NCBI GenBank assembly: GCA_025506515.1 | Contig: JACCIX010000895.1 | Span: 199,501-263,500, forward strand | From: Flaveria trinervia | Taxonomy: Eukaryota; Streptophyta; Magnoliopsida; Asterales; Asteraceae | Direction: 5' to 3' | DNA length: 64,000 nt | Part shown: positions 23,473 to 36,605 of the stretch, in pieces | Position numbering within the stretch: the first letter of the stretch is position 1 | Layout: every line of letters starts with the position of its first letter | Notes under the pieces: model-generated | Told to the model about the DNA's origin: nothing | Databases searched by the model: none | Seen by the model: the letters and a program-made list of their open reading frames with translations, nothing else | Translations under genes and position numbers: made by a program

Positions 23473-23832
23473 TGCATTTTCAGTTGCCAGAACTCCATCT
23501 CTAACTTCTGTACTTCGCTGTGAGGACAGTACTCCTCGGTCATCATTGCTTTGAACTCATCCCATGGAAGTCCATTTGCCATCGCTTGTCCAAGCATCTG
23601 GACTTGCGCGTTCCACCAAGACAGAGCAGCACCCTCCAAAGTCCCGGTGGCATACTTTACTTGATCCGCTGGTGGACAGTTACGTTTGGAGAAAACGGAC
23701 TCAGTCTTCTCGAACCAGCGTACAAGCCCTACAGCACCCTCAGTACCGCTGTAGGTGTGTGGTTTACAGTCCATGAAGGACTTGTAGGTACACACTGGTG
23801 GTCCTGTTTTAACACAACACACATTAATCAGA
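23473..23832 (-). pseudogene. Second copy of X gag segment, first part
   Basis: Nearly identical to 3693-4052, with a few substitutions: the same VRWFEKTESVF and WWNAQVQ gag core and the 3' side of the candidate intron. It is not a separate element: it has no RT side, and it is joined to LTR filler at 23472. It ends with target-site copy TCAGA (23828-23832) of element Z and resumes at 33570. Confidence 0.9.
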
Positions 23833-26800
23833 TGTAACATCTCGTATTTTGTTAACTTAAAAGGTTAACTTCGTTAAGTTTTAAAAGGACCTTTTATGTC
23901 ATTTTGAAACCTTGAGGACCTATTATGGTTGATAATTAATAACAATAGCATTAAAAGGGTTGTAATGTTGTTTAATGTTATAACACTTAAAGTGATTTTT
24001 AATCTTAAAAATAGTAATTATATTATTATAACAATAATAATAACAATAACAATAATAATCGTAATAAAAGTTGTAATATTAATGATAATAATAATAATAA
24101 TTTAAATAATTTATGAAAGTTAAATAAGTGTTAAGTTATAATATATATGTATACTAAAAAAATAAAATATTAAACTTAAAGCTTAATTAAGGAGGCCTTT
24201 ATGTTAAATTTAGAACTTAAAATGAAAGTTTTGAACATGAAATAATAAAACTTCAAAACTTCAGGGGTTAATCTGTAAATTATTAAAACTTAAGCAAACT
24301 TTAAAACTCAAGTGTCAACTCTTGGAAATCTCAGGGACCATTTGTGTAAATAAAAAAAAAGAAGTTTCTTTTCTGATTTTCCGGCCGTGCTCCGGCCACA
24401 AGTCCGGCCGCAGTTCCGGCGAGGTGAAAAACCGGGTTTTAAGCCTCAATTTTGAGCCCGAAACACACCAACACAATCGTAAAACCGTTTCGAACCTATA
24501 TATGTTCTTTAATTACGTTTTAATCAATGTATTGATGGCTTCTACTTGTAACCGAATGATTCTTGGACTCTCAAAGCCGTTACGTATGTAAATCATCATA
24601 ATAAACAAATTAAACGTACAGAAACGTTCGAATAATCATTTCCAAGATAAATGCATAGTTTAATTCGAGTTAAATCATCAATTAAACACCCAACTATAAC
24701 CGTGGTGGTCGAACATGAACCGGGACTCGTTCAGCACCTCAATGAACAAATCAAAGCTATATAACAGAGGGCTAATGTTCCCTTCGATCTCTTTAAACTA
24801 TCTGTAAACGCAATTCGTAAAGCATTCACTCAATTAACCAATTGCTAGACGCATGTTCTTCGTGAGATAAACGAGACAAATCCAAGCTTAAACACTACAA
24901 ATCGATCATAATCAGGTGAGTTTAACACATCAGTCGACTCGGTTACACTTGGGGATCAAAAGCCCTAAGGTTAATCGAGTTGGAACTCATGAATCATTGT
25001 TCAATTTTGAGTTTGTTTGATTTAGGGTTCATATAATTTGGGGAAAATTTTGAATTAGTGTTTTTAATAATTTAGAACCAAAGTAAACCACGGCTGAGGC
25101 CCTGGTTCACTGGTTCCCCGCTCACTTTACCACTTGGAGGTCCCGGTTTCGAACCCGGGCACCCCCATATTTTTTTTAAAATGGCTTTTAAGCCTTAAAT
25201 CAAATTTAGAAAATTTCTAATAAATATAAAAAAATATTTTATAACCTTTAAATGTATATAAAGTTGTCAAATAATTTTCAGTGATATTTTAAAATATTAA
25301 ACAATTAAAAAAAACCTTTGTAATAAAACATTTTAAAGGTTATTTTTGAATTATTAACATAGATTTTAAATAATTAACAAAATAGTAGTGATCCGAACTT
25401 TCCTTAGATTTTATCGTTTAAATCACGATATTTTACATGGAGTTTTATTTTAAAAAGTTATAAATTCTTTTGTGTAATAAAACTTATTATGGTTCAAATT
25501 TTATTAAAACATTATAAATCTAAATGATAAATAATTATTCAAGTAGTTGTTAAAATGACTATTTGAATAATTTATTATTCATCAAATCATTTTGAGCATG
25601 TTATACCATTTAATGAATTTAATCGTTAACTTTTGTTTAAATTCTTGAAAATTATAAAACAATATAATTTGCTTTATTTTAAGGTTTTAAAAACCTTTAT
25701 AATAAATCATTTTAATAAGCTTAAAACTTTACAATATGATTTTAATATGTAATATCCTTATCAACTTTTAAATAGTTAATTTTTAAATTAATTATTTCTT
25801 TTCACATATTATTGGTTTAATTGATTTAAAGCATCTTTATTAAACCTAAATGATTTATTATTTTACTTAATTACTTATTTAAAACTTCCAAGTTCTATTG
25901 GAAACCCTAGTTCATGTCTAAAAATTGTAATCTTATTATTAAACCTAATCTTGAAATCTATACGTTTAGATAACTTGTAAAAGAAATCATTTTGAACCTC
26001 GTTTAAATTATATCATCATTATAAACTTAAATCTACCCCAAATCCTAATTATTAATAGAACTTAATTGTATTATCAACCTTAATCTTTAAACTTGTAATG
26101 CATATTTTAGGTGCCTTGTAATGAATGCTATGGGAGTATCTTTTGGTTCATCCTTTAATCTTTTATATCATCTTGTAATGCCTTTATCCATGTGAGTTTT
26201 CCTTGTCCCCTTTTTTATAATTTCACACTTATTTGGGGTAAAACATGATGCTTATTCTACTTACACGTATAAACATTTGAGACTTGTAATGCACATGCAA
26301 TTCATCTTATTATTTGTCATGGTTATTTGTGTGTTGTAAGTGTTTATATGAGATACATAGTTTGTTTACAATCATTAACTATTGCTAGCCTGGCGATGTC
26401 TTAGATCTTTGGGCCTGACAAGCCTATTTGGTGCTAAAGTCGAGGTATTGCCGACTCCTAGGGGCCGTACGCTTGTGCACTAGGGAACCAAATACACTTA
26501 GCCAATCTTTTATACTTGTAATCAAGTCGAGGTTGGTTGTAACGATATGTGTTCTATAACCTTACTAGCTTATAACCTATGACATGAATTGCTACTTGTA
26601 ATCTTATTATGTATGAAAACTTGGAAACTCACCAACTATTTATAGTTGACTCTTATTTTCATCATGTTTCAGGAAATCCCCAAGTTTAAAGAGGACTTTT
26701 GAAGCTTACAATAAAACTAGGACTTGGACCTAGTTAATTAATTAAAATGGTTATGTAATGTTTTATTTGTTTGGAATTATTTCATGTTGAGACTTATGTT

Positions 26801-26919
26801 TGTTATGCCTTTTGAAACTTATAAACTTAATATTTACATTTTAACATAGCGTTATGTGGTTGTAAACAATCTTAACCCTCACATCTCGATGTTTCCGCCG
26901 TCAAGGTTGGGGTGTGACA
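23833..26919 (+). repeat. 5' LTR of Z
   Basis: 3087 bp, TGTAACATCTCG to GGGGTGTGACA. The first 770 bp and last 830 bp align with the A LTR. The middle (about 24600-26090) is largely different, apart from the tRNA-like cassette and its flanks. Confidence 0.94.
25085..25178 (+). ncRNA. tRNA-like Pol III cassette in Z 5' LTR
   Basis: A box TGGTTCACTGG fits the consensus TRGYNNANNNG exactly. A B-box-like GGTTTCGAACCC (one extra T) lies at tRNA spacing, followed by CACCCCC and a T8 run as a Pol III-type terminator. No acceptor stem is seen. Confidence 0.55.
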
Positions 26920-26936
26920 GATTGGTATCAGAGCCC
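26920..26936 (+). promoter_or_regulatory. Primer binding site of Z
   Basis: GATTGGTATCAGAGCCC begins directly after the LTR. Initiator tRNA-Met type. Confidence 0.9.
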
Positions 26937-29900
26937 ATAACTATAGGGATTTAGGTTATTAGAAATGGTGACCTAGACTATAGTATGCATGAACCCTATA
27001 GAATTATATTTCTATCTTGTAAAATGTATGGTATGCATGCTACATAATGCTATGTCTTTCTTATGTGCAACTTGATGCCTTAGCATAGGTTTGCCTTGTA
27101 ACTAAACTTTTTACTTGTCTCCCTAAACTTAACCTTGACCCTTTGACTCTCCCCGACAAATGAAATTTCTTAATCTTATTCTCGGCGTCACGTGGAATCT
27201 TATGCCTATGCTTATGATGTGGATCTTTAGACGTTATGTCTAATCTATATAAATCTCATCAAGGTTTTGATTCCATGAACCTAAGAAATTTTGTGTGACT
27301 CATAAACACCTGTATCCTGGATTTCCTGGCAAAAGGCCTTCGGGCTAAGGCAAGCATATCGTATAAATCTCATTGTGAGACCAGTTATGCTTACCTGGGG
27401 ATTTTTGGGATGAGTGATAAACTATGGTCAATATACACAAGTCTCTATGGAAAATGGGTCAATTTACCTTGACGTGTCAACGATTCCAAATGGTAATGCG
27501 TTACCAAATGGAACCATCCTCTTTGTGTCTTAAAAATTCTTGATTCTTTGATCTGGTTTACCACCAAAGTTTTAATATCTTCTCGTTCTTATCATACATA
27601 ATGTTCCTGTTAATATTGAACCCATCCTACATTTCAACTCTTACGTTTAAACACCGTTGAGCGTTTCATGTATCTATTTCTATACCTTGACCAACGTGTA
27701 CATGGATCTAATATATATTCAAAGATATTGGTCGTCTAAACCGAATGGTTATTTTTTAAACTTAAAATTGTTACTTAGGGTTTCCAAACGTCCTTAAAGT
27801 GTGTCCCATAACTGAAATCATGCAATGCCGAAAGGTGAAATACCTGCATCCGGGATACCTTGTCTAGCCAAGGTATACACATAAATTTGATTCGATCATT
27901 GAATCCGTTTATCTGACCTGGAACTCATGAGATGGGTGTTCGCTTATAGGTACGCATGTTTACCATAAAGTTATGGTTGACGTAACACTTTGAGAAGCCA
28001 ACACATTTCCTTTTTATTTTGAACCGAACGGTTACATCTCATTATTGTGTTGAATCATTTCCGTCATTGATCTTGTTTTCCTGACTTAAACCATTCAAGA
28101 TTGGGAACCTAACACAATTAACTCTGTTATCTTGCACTATAACCTTAAATCCTAGCAAGCATGATTTTCTTTTCCTGTTAATGTTACATTTATGTAATTT
28201 GAAGTTCTTGAATTTCTAACTGATATTCTCTCCATCTGCTAAGTCGAGCTTTATAAAAACTTCAAACCGTTTCGCATCGTAGGCAATGCAAGAGTCTGCA
28301 AGTCAACTTATGACTAACGACACTTGTATCCCTTAAATGATTCTATCTCATCAAAACAGGGGTGACTCCCTTACTTTGGTGATGACTTCCATTCATTATC
28401 ACTGTTCTTATGAAATCTCATCGTCAAGATAGAAGTGAACCTCATACCTTGATGATGATTTCCTCCTTTTTGTTTTTTTTATGAGTTCATATTTTACAAA
28501 TGAAATTACTTCCTTAAAATAGGAGTAAAATTTCGTATCTTGATGATGGTTTTCAATTTTTGTATTGTGTGTTTTATGAAATCCCATCCTCTGAATCGAG
28601 ATGATTCCTTGTTTTAAGGATAGATTTCAATTATTTTTCCTTTGAAACTCGTATGCCACGAATGAAATGACCCCACCAAAATAGGATTGAACCCCGTACT
28701 TTGGTGACAAAGGTCAATTCTCGATTTCTTTCTTGTTATTATGGAGCTCAACCATCAAGATAAGCGTGAATTCCATACATTGATGATAATTTCAATTTTT
28801 TTATAGAATGTATTTTCCCAATGAAACGAACTCATCAAAGTAGGAGTGAATTCTGGATTTTGATGAAGAATTTCATTTTGCTATATTTTTGTTTTTATAA
28901 AACTTCACCATTAAGATAGAAGTGATTTCTCTTACCTAATGGTGAGTTGCCTCGTCTTGTTCCGTAGATCCTCAACAATGAGTTAGGATCGAACTTTTTG
29001 ATTTGGTAAGTTAGGAGTCATACTTTGGGAATACACCATCAAGCTAGGAGTGAAAACCACACCTTGGTGGCTATTCTCATTTCTTGATCTCAAACTTACC
29101 AAAGTTTTAATCATTTGGCAAGAAACATGTAGTAACTTGAAGGGAGAATCAATGTTAGGGTTTCAACCTATCAAGCCAAAGCATGATTTCTGAACTTGAA
29201 AGGAGACCTGATCGCTAGGGTAATTTTGATTCCGAGCTTGGAGCATTTAAATTCTTAAATCGATTTCATTTCCCTTTATTCTCATGTTATGATTTGATCT
29301 AGCTATATGGAACCATTTATTCCTTATTCATCAATTTTCATTTTGAGTTATCATCAAAACCTGATTGCGTGATGGTAGCCTCTTTAAACAATCTTTTTGC
29401 TAAAGACATTATCAACTTATACTCACGTCTTTCTAGTCATACGAATGTTCTCGGCTGTACTTATGGTTTTGGAGAACTATGTATGCAATCTATATTTGGA
29501 AATTTGTTATCTTGCAAAACATGTTCACAAATACCTTTCCTATTGTTTGTGTCATTCTTGAATCGTCTTTGAATTCTTAACCTTGAAAATCATTGAAATT
29601 CTATCGTGGTTTTGAACAACAAGACTCGTTATTACCCCCTTTGCGAGGTGGATATAATGGTTCATAAAATGTTGTAATTTGTAGTCATGGGTTTGGCATA
29701 ACTTGGCATGTGTCCAAGTATCTTACCTTACATATGACAAAACCTAACCTCCGCGTTCCTGTGAATCCTCTGTTTAACTTTTCATTCACTAAATGCTTCT
29801 TATTTAAAATGTCTTGATGACAATTGGTGCACTATAGACCGATTGGCTAAAATTCAATTTGATTTATGAGATAACGGGTCAAGAAATTGACTTGTATCCG

Positions 29901-30463
29901 TTTCAAATATGCGTATGCCATGGTATGGCGTTAAAACATCGATCATTATTTTGGATGATTGATTTATTTACTGCTTTTAACAATGTACCTAACCACCGTC
30001 GTGAACTTAATCTAAAATCTTCACATATCGTATTATTCTTGGACCGATGGTTGGTCAAAGGAAAAATACATACTCACAAGATATGTGTTAAGATCATTTC
30101 GTTACATGTGGTGACGATTGGGATTCTTGAAATTCCGACGGTTAACGTTTCTTATCATTGTTGGCCTATTAATGATTTCTAGACATCGTTTTACTACGAA
30201 CTCACATCCTAGAAGTTGTGACTTGTAAGTCTAACATACCATGGTAACTCGTCATCATTTTTAACGTTTCCTTTCAAAACGTCTCGAACTTCACTGGAAG
30301 AGTTCAAGTGACATATGTTATGCCAGGAGACTTGAAAGACTCCATAAAGTGAAGCGTTTCATCTGTAATTAAACGACAAACATTGTTCGTTGAACACTTA
30401 CCTTTTCATTATAATTCCTTTGTTCATCTAAGTTCATTTTTAATTTCGAGACGAAATTCTTTT
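26937..30463 (+). other. Non-coding internal region of Z
   Basis: About 3.5 kb without a recognisable protein on either strand. It is colinear with A minus the hAT insertion. It contains the block shared with A and B (27795-27965) and the hairpin array (28348-29070). A 324-bp ORF at 29859 is shared with A but starts without ATG in A. The four substitutions I counted before the frames diverge split evenly between silent and replacement, so I do not call it a gene. Confidence 0.75.
28348..29070 (+). repeat. Array of short hairpins in Z internal region
   Basis: About nine units. Clear ones: 28348-28384 (TCATCAAA...TTTGGTGA), 28418-28458 (TCATCGTCAAG...CTTGATGATGA), 28674-28706 (CACCAAA...TTTGGTG), 28753-28785 (CATCAA...TTGATG), 28832-28866 (TCATCAAA...TTTGATGA), 28905-28945 (TCACCATTA...TAATGGTGA), 29036-29070 (CACCATCAAG...CTTGGTGG). 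The centres resemble AGGAGTGAATTCC. Units near 28510 and 28585 are decayed. Confidence 0.78.
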
Positions 30464-30476
30464 AAGTTGGGGAGAC
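30464..30476 (+). promoter_or_regulatory. Polypurine tract of Z
   Basis: AAGTTGGGGAGAC directly before the 3' LTR, identical to element A. Confidence 0.85.
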
Positions 30477-33400
30477 TGTAACATCTCGTATTTTGTTAAC
30501 TTAAAAGGTTAACTTCGTTAAGTTTTAAAAGGACCTTTTATGTCATTTTGAAACCTTGAGGACCTATTATGGTTGATAATTAATAACAATAGCATTAAAA
30601 GGGTTGTAATGTTGTTTAATGTTATAACACTTAAAGTGATTTTTAATCTTAAAAATAGTAATTATTATTATTATAACAATAATAATAACAATAACAATAA
30701 TAATCGTAATAAAAGTTGTAATATTAATGATAATAATAATAATAATTTAAATAATTTATGAAAGTTAAATAAGTGTTAAGTTATAAATATATATGTATAC
30801 TAAAAAAATAAAATATTAAACTTAAAGCTTAATTAAAGAGGCCTTTATGTTAAATTTAGAACTTAAAATGAAAGTTTTGAACATGAAATAATAAAACTTC
30901 AAAACTTCAGGGGTTAATCTGTAAATTATTAAAACTTAAGCAAACTTTAAAACTCAAGTGTCAACTCTTGGAAATCTCAGGGACCATTTGTGTAAATAAA
31001 AAAAAAAGAAGTTTCTTTTCTGATTTTCCGGCCGTGCTCCGGCCACAAGTCCGGCCGCAGTTCCGGCGAGGTGAAAAACCGGGTTTTAAGCCTCAATTTT
31101 GAGCCCGAAACACACCAACACAATCGTAAAACCGTTTCGAACCTATATATGTTCTTTAATTACGTTTTAATCAATGTATTGATGGCTTCTACTTGTAACC
31201 GAATGATTCTTGGACTCTCAAAGCCGTTACGTATGTAAATCATCATAATAAACAAATTAAACGTACAGAAACGTTCGAATAATCATTTCCAAGATAAATG
31301 CATAGTTAATTCGAGTTAAATCATCAATTAAACACCCAACTATAACCGTGGTGGTCGAACATGAACCGGGACTCGTTCAGCACCTCAACGAACAAATCAA
31401 AGCTATATAACAGAGGGCTAATGTTCCCTTCGATCTCTTTAAACTATCTGTAAACGCAATTCGTAAAGCATTCACTCAATTAACCAATTGCTAGACGCAT
31501 GTTCTTCGTGAGATAAACGAGACAAATCCAAGCTTAAACACTACAAATCGATCATAATCAGGTGAGTTTAACACATCAGTCGACTCGGTTACACTTGGGG
31601 ATCAAAAGCCCTAAGGTTAATCGAGTTGGAAGTTGGAACTCATGAATCATTGTTCAATTTTGAGTTTGTTTGATTTAGGGTTCATATAATTTGGGGAAAA
31701 TTTTGAATTAGTGTTTTTAATAATTAGAAGCAAAGTAAACCACGGCTGAGGCCCTGGTTCACTGGTTCCCCGCTCACTTTACCACTTGGAGGTCCCGGTT
31801 TCAAACCGGGCACCCCCATATTTTTTAAAATGGCTTTTTAAGCCTTAAATCAAATTTAGAAAATTTCTAATAAATATAAAAAAATATTTTATAACCTTTA
31901 AATGTATATAAAGTTGTCAAATAATTTTCAGTGATATTTTAAAATATTAAACAATTAAAAAAAACCTTTGTAATAAAACATTTTAAAGGTTATTTTTGAA
32001 TTATTAACATAGATTTTAAATAATTAACAAAATAGTAGTGATCCGAACTTTCCTTAGATTTTATCGTTTAAATCACGATATTTTAAATGGAGTTTTATTT
32101 TAAAAAGTTATAAATTCTTTTGTGTAATAAAATTATTATGGTTCAAATTTTATTAAAACATTATAAATCTAAATGATAAATAATTATTCAAGTAGTTGTT
32201 AAAATGACTATTTGAATAATTTATTATTCATCAAATCATTTTGAGCATGTTATACCATTTAATGAATTTAATCGTTAACTTTTGTTTAAATTCTTGAAAA
32301 TTATAAAACAATATAATTTGCTTTATTTTAAGGTTTTAAAAACTTTATAATAAATCATTTTAATAAGCTTAAAACTTTACAATATGATTTTAATATGTAA
32401 TATCCTTATCAACTTTTAAATAGTTAATTTTTAAATTAATTATTTCTTTTCACATATTATTGGTTTAATTGATTTAAAGCATCTTTATTAAACCTAAATG
32501 ATTTATTATTTTACTTAATTACTTATTTAAAACTTCAAAGTTCTATTGGAAACCCTAGTTCATGTCTAAAAATTGTAATCTTATTATTAAACCTAATCTT
32601 GAAATCTATACGTTTAGATAACTTGTAAAAGAAATCATTTTGAACCTTGTTTAAATTATTATCATCATTATAAACTTAAATCTACCCCAAATCCTAATTA
32701 TTAATAGAACTTAATTGTATATCAACCTTAATCTTTAAACTTGTAATGCATATTTTAGGTGCCTTGTAATGAATGCTATGGGAGTATCTTTTGGTTCATC
32801 CTTTAATCTTTTATATCATCTTGTAATGCCTTTATCCATGTGAGTTTTCCTTGTCCCCTTTTTTATAATTTCACACTTATTTGGGGTGAAACATGATGCT
32901 TATTCTACTTACACGTATAAACATTTGAGACTTGTAATGCACATGCAATTCATCTTATTATTTGTCATGGTTATTTGTGTGTTGTAAGTGTTTATATGAG
33001 ATACATAGTTTGTTTACAATCATTAACTATTGCTAGCCTGGCGACGTCTTAGATCTTTAGGCCTGACAAGCCTATTTGGTGCTAAAGTCGAGGTATTGCC
33101 GACTCCTAGGGGCCGTACGCTTGTGCACTAGGGAACCAAATACACTTAGCCAATCTTTTATACTTGTAATCAAGTCGAGGTTTGGTTGTAACGATATGTG
33201 TTCTATAACCTTACTAGCTTATAACCTATGACATGAATTGCTACTTGTAATCTTATTATGTATGAAAACTTGGAAACTCACCAACTATTTATAGTTGACC
33301 CTTATTTTCATCATGTTTCAGGAAATCCCCAAGTTTAAAGAGGACTTTTGAAGCTTACAATAAAACTAGGACTTGGACCTAGTTAATTAATTAAAATGGT

Positions 33401-33569
33401 TATATAATGTTTTATTTGTTTGGAATTTATTTCATGTTTGAGACTTATGTTGTTATGCCTTTTGAAACTTATAAACTTAATATTTACATTTTAACATAGC
33501 GTTATGTGGTTGTAAACAATCTTAACCCTCACATCTCGACGTTTCCGCCGTCAAGGTTGGGGTGTGACA
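30477..33569 (+). repeat. 3' LTR of Z
   Basis: 3093 bp, colinear with 23833-26919 with few substitutions and small indels. It includes the tRNA-like cassette at about 31735-31826, where the B box reads GGTTTCAAACC in a slightly decayed palindrome. Confidence 0.94.
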
Positions 33570-33668
33570 TCAGACATCCCCTACAGTTATAAGAATATCA
33601 TATTTATCTTTCTGTCATTGTTTACCTGCTGGCTGACCCGCGTGGGCAGCAGCCACTGCCGCCTGAAC
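33570..33668 (-). pseudogene. Second copy of X gag segment, remainder
   Basis: Continues 23473-23832 after the Z insertion, starting with the second TCAGA. It matches 4047-4146, including the 5' part of the candidate intron (with one extra base) and the TGAAC copy at 33664-33668. Confidence 0.9.
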
Positions 33669-36319
33669 TATCACACCCCAACCTTGACGGCGGAAATGTC
33701 GAGATGTGAGAGTTACGATTGTTCACAACCACATAACGCTATTATTAAATCCAAATATATTATTCATAAGTTTCAAAATTTCATTACAAGCATAAGTCTC
33801 AATAATGAAATAAGTTTCAACATGAAATAACAAACATAATCATTTTGTTTATTAACTAGGTCCAAGTCCTAGAATATGCCAGCAACATAAGTTCACTTCA
33901 AACTTGGGGGTTTTCCTGAAACATGATAAAAATAAAAGGTCAACTATAAATAGTTGGTGAGTTTCCAAGGTTTTCATACATAATATGAAAAGGTTACAAG
34001 TAGCAATTCATGTCATAGGTTATAAGCTAGTAAGGTTATAGAACACATATCGTTACAACCAAACCTCGACTTGATTACAAGTATAAAAGATTGGCTAAGT
34101 GTATTTGGTTCCCTAGTGCACAAGCATACGGCTCCTAGGAGTCGGCAATACATCGACTTTAGCACCAAATAGGCTTGTCAGGCCCAAAGATCTAAGACGT
34201 CGGCAGGCTAGCAATAGTTAATGATTGTAAACAAACTATGTATCTCATATAATTACTTACAACACACAAATAACCATGACAAAATATAAAGATGAATTGC
34301 AAGTGCATTACAAGTCTCAAACGTTTATAAGTGTACGATGTATAAGTATCATGTTTCACCCCAAAATAGTGTGAAAAATGTAAAAAGGGGCAAGGAAAAC
34401 TCACAGTGATAAAGGCATTACAAGATGATAATAAAAGATTAAAAGACAAATCCAAAGTTTCCATTACAAGCACCTAAATATATATATTACAAGATAAAGA
34501 TTAAGGTTAAAATTAAGGTTAACGTTCAATAAGAATTAGGGTTTTGATAGATTTAAAGGGTTTTGATAAGTAATAAGTTCATAAAGTAATTAATTACATT
34601 TTTAACCATTAGAAGAATTATATATATAAATATTTTAGAAATATCTTTAAGTATAATATTGATAAGATTTACTATTAATAGAACTTATAATTATTAACAT
34701 TTTTATTAATAATAAATTAAATCTACACCCTTAATTAGTATATATATATATAAATATATTTCAAGGTTAAGTTCAAAGATAACATTAACGATTACTAGGG
34801 TTTCCAATAAGAATTTGAGGTTTTTAATAACTAAACAGGATTAATAAATCAAACATGTTTTAATCCAATAAAAAAAGAAAGAAAAAGAAACATATATATC
34901 ATTTTAATAATTTAATATGGAGAGGAAAAGAAATCTTTTATAATATATTTGTGAGATTAATTATAAAATGTAAGTAAATTTTATAATTATCAGGATTAAA
35001 CTATATTTAAAGATAACCTTTTGACCAATAATAATTTAGTGATTTAAACTTTATTTAACATCTATTTTTGAAAAAGAAAACATAGCCTAAATATGACATT
35101 TGTTAAAGAAATTTTATAAAAAAATATATGATTTAATAAATTACAGAAAATAATTAAATGTTTTTTTTAAATAATTAAAATTTTATAAACTGGTGTTTTA
35201 TAATTATTAGAAATTTTCCATAATTTTTTAAAGGCTGAAAAGCTTTAAAAAATAGGGTTGAGGGTGCCCGGGTTTGAACCCGGGACCCCAAGGTTGTGAG
35301 GGTGGGTGAGTAACCAATAGACCAGGGCCGAAGCCATGCTAAGAAATGGTTTTAATTGTTAAAAACATAACTGTAAAGAAACCCCAATTCCTTATGAACC
35401 CTAATTCCACAATCCTCGAAATTGAACCTGGATTCGTTAATGTAAGAGCCTGAATTCATGGGGCTTTTGTTCTCCATAGAGAGACGAGTGGAAAGATGTA
35501 TCCAATTACCCTATTCGATTTGCAACGATGTCAAGGGCAAGCGAAGAACAATCTGTAACCGTAAGTAATCAATGGATGAACAATCCTCAATGGTAACCAA
35601 ATTAAACTTTTGGGTAGCTTCTGGAACAGATGAGAAACGAAAGCCCTTTGCCAATTTGTGATGATGTTGAGCAGAAAGTGGGGCTTGATCACGTTGCAGT
35701 TCGTGGGTGAAAAATGAATCGAAGAAGATGATTTTGTTTATTTCAAGTGAAATTGATGTTGTCAATAAATTCGAAATGATTACTCAAGCGTTTTTGTTCG
35801 TTTAATTTGTTTATTATGATGATTTACGTACGTAACGGCTTTGAGAGTCCAAGAATCATTCGGTTACAAGTAGAAGCCATCAATACATTGATTAAAACGT
35901 AATTAAAGAACATATATAGGTTCGAAACGGTTTTACGATTGTGTTGGTGTGTTTTGGGCTCAAAATTGAGGCTTAAAACCCGGTTTTTTCACCTCGCCGG
36001 AACTGCGGCCGGACTTGTGGCCGGAGCACGGCCGGAAAATCGAGAAAGAAACTTGTTTTTGTTTTTTTTTAAATTACACAAATGGTCCCTGAGATTTCCA
36101 AGAGTTGACACTTGAGTTTTAAAGTTTGCTTAAGTTTTAATAATTTACAGATTAACCCCTGAAGTTTTGAAGTTTTGAAGTTTTATTATTTCATGTTCAA
36201 AACTTTCATTTTAAGTTCTAAATTTAACATAAAGGCCTCCTTAATTAAGCTTTAAGTTTAATATTTTATTTTTAGTATACATATATATTTATAACTTAAC
36301 AATTATTTAACTTTCATAA

Positions 36320-36363
<44 letters not shown>

Positions 36364-36605
36364 AACCTTTATTACGATTATTATTGTTATTGTTATTATT
36401 ATTGTTATAATAATAATAATTATTATTTTAAGATTAAAATCACTTTAAGTGTTATAACATTAAACAATATCACAACCCTTTTAATACTATTGTTATTAGT
36501 TATCAACCATAATAGGTCCTCAAGGTTTCAAAACGACATAAAAGGCCCTTTTAAAACTTAACGAAGTTAACCTTTTAAGTTAACAAAATACGAGATGTTA
36601 CAGTC
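33669..36605 (-). repeat. Solo-type A LTR closing the duplicated segment
   Basis: A full 2.93 kb LTR. Its left end (TATCACACC beside TGAAC) copies the left end of A's 3' LTR, including the G to A change. Its right end GAGATGTTACA is followed by GTC and then TGAAC (36606-36610) and the missing gag start of X. It therefore combines the left end of one A LTR with the right-hand junction of the other. A tRNA-like cassette lies at about 35255-35340. Confidence 0.9.
36321..36362. repeat. (TTA)n microsatellite
   Basis: About 14 TTA units in the solo A LTR. The corresponding place in the 3' LTR of A (about 6800-6830) has only a few units. Confidence 0.95.

Larger units (their letters stand above)
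23833..33569 (+). mobile_element. Complete non-coding LARD-like LTR retrotransposon Z
   Basis: 5' LTR 23833-26919, PBS from 26920, internal region to 30463, PPT 30464-30476, 3' LTR 30477-33569, TSD TCAGA on both sides (23828-23832, 33570-33574). The 9.7 kb contain no retroviral protein. LTR ends (TGTAACATCTCG...GGGGTGTGACA), PBS, PPT and internal sequence match element A, while the middle of the LTR differs. The two LTRs are almost the same apart from small indels, so the insertion is young. Confidence 0.95.

Noticed and set aside
29859..30182. ORF of about 107 residues in Z with a counterpart in A (10801-11166)
   Set aside because: Starts without ATG in A. The few differences I counted are half replacement, half silent, and the frame diverges at an indel. 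No evidence for coding.
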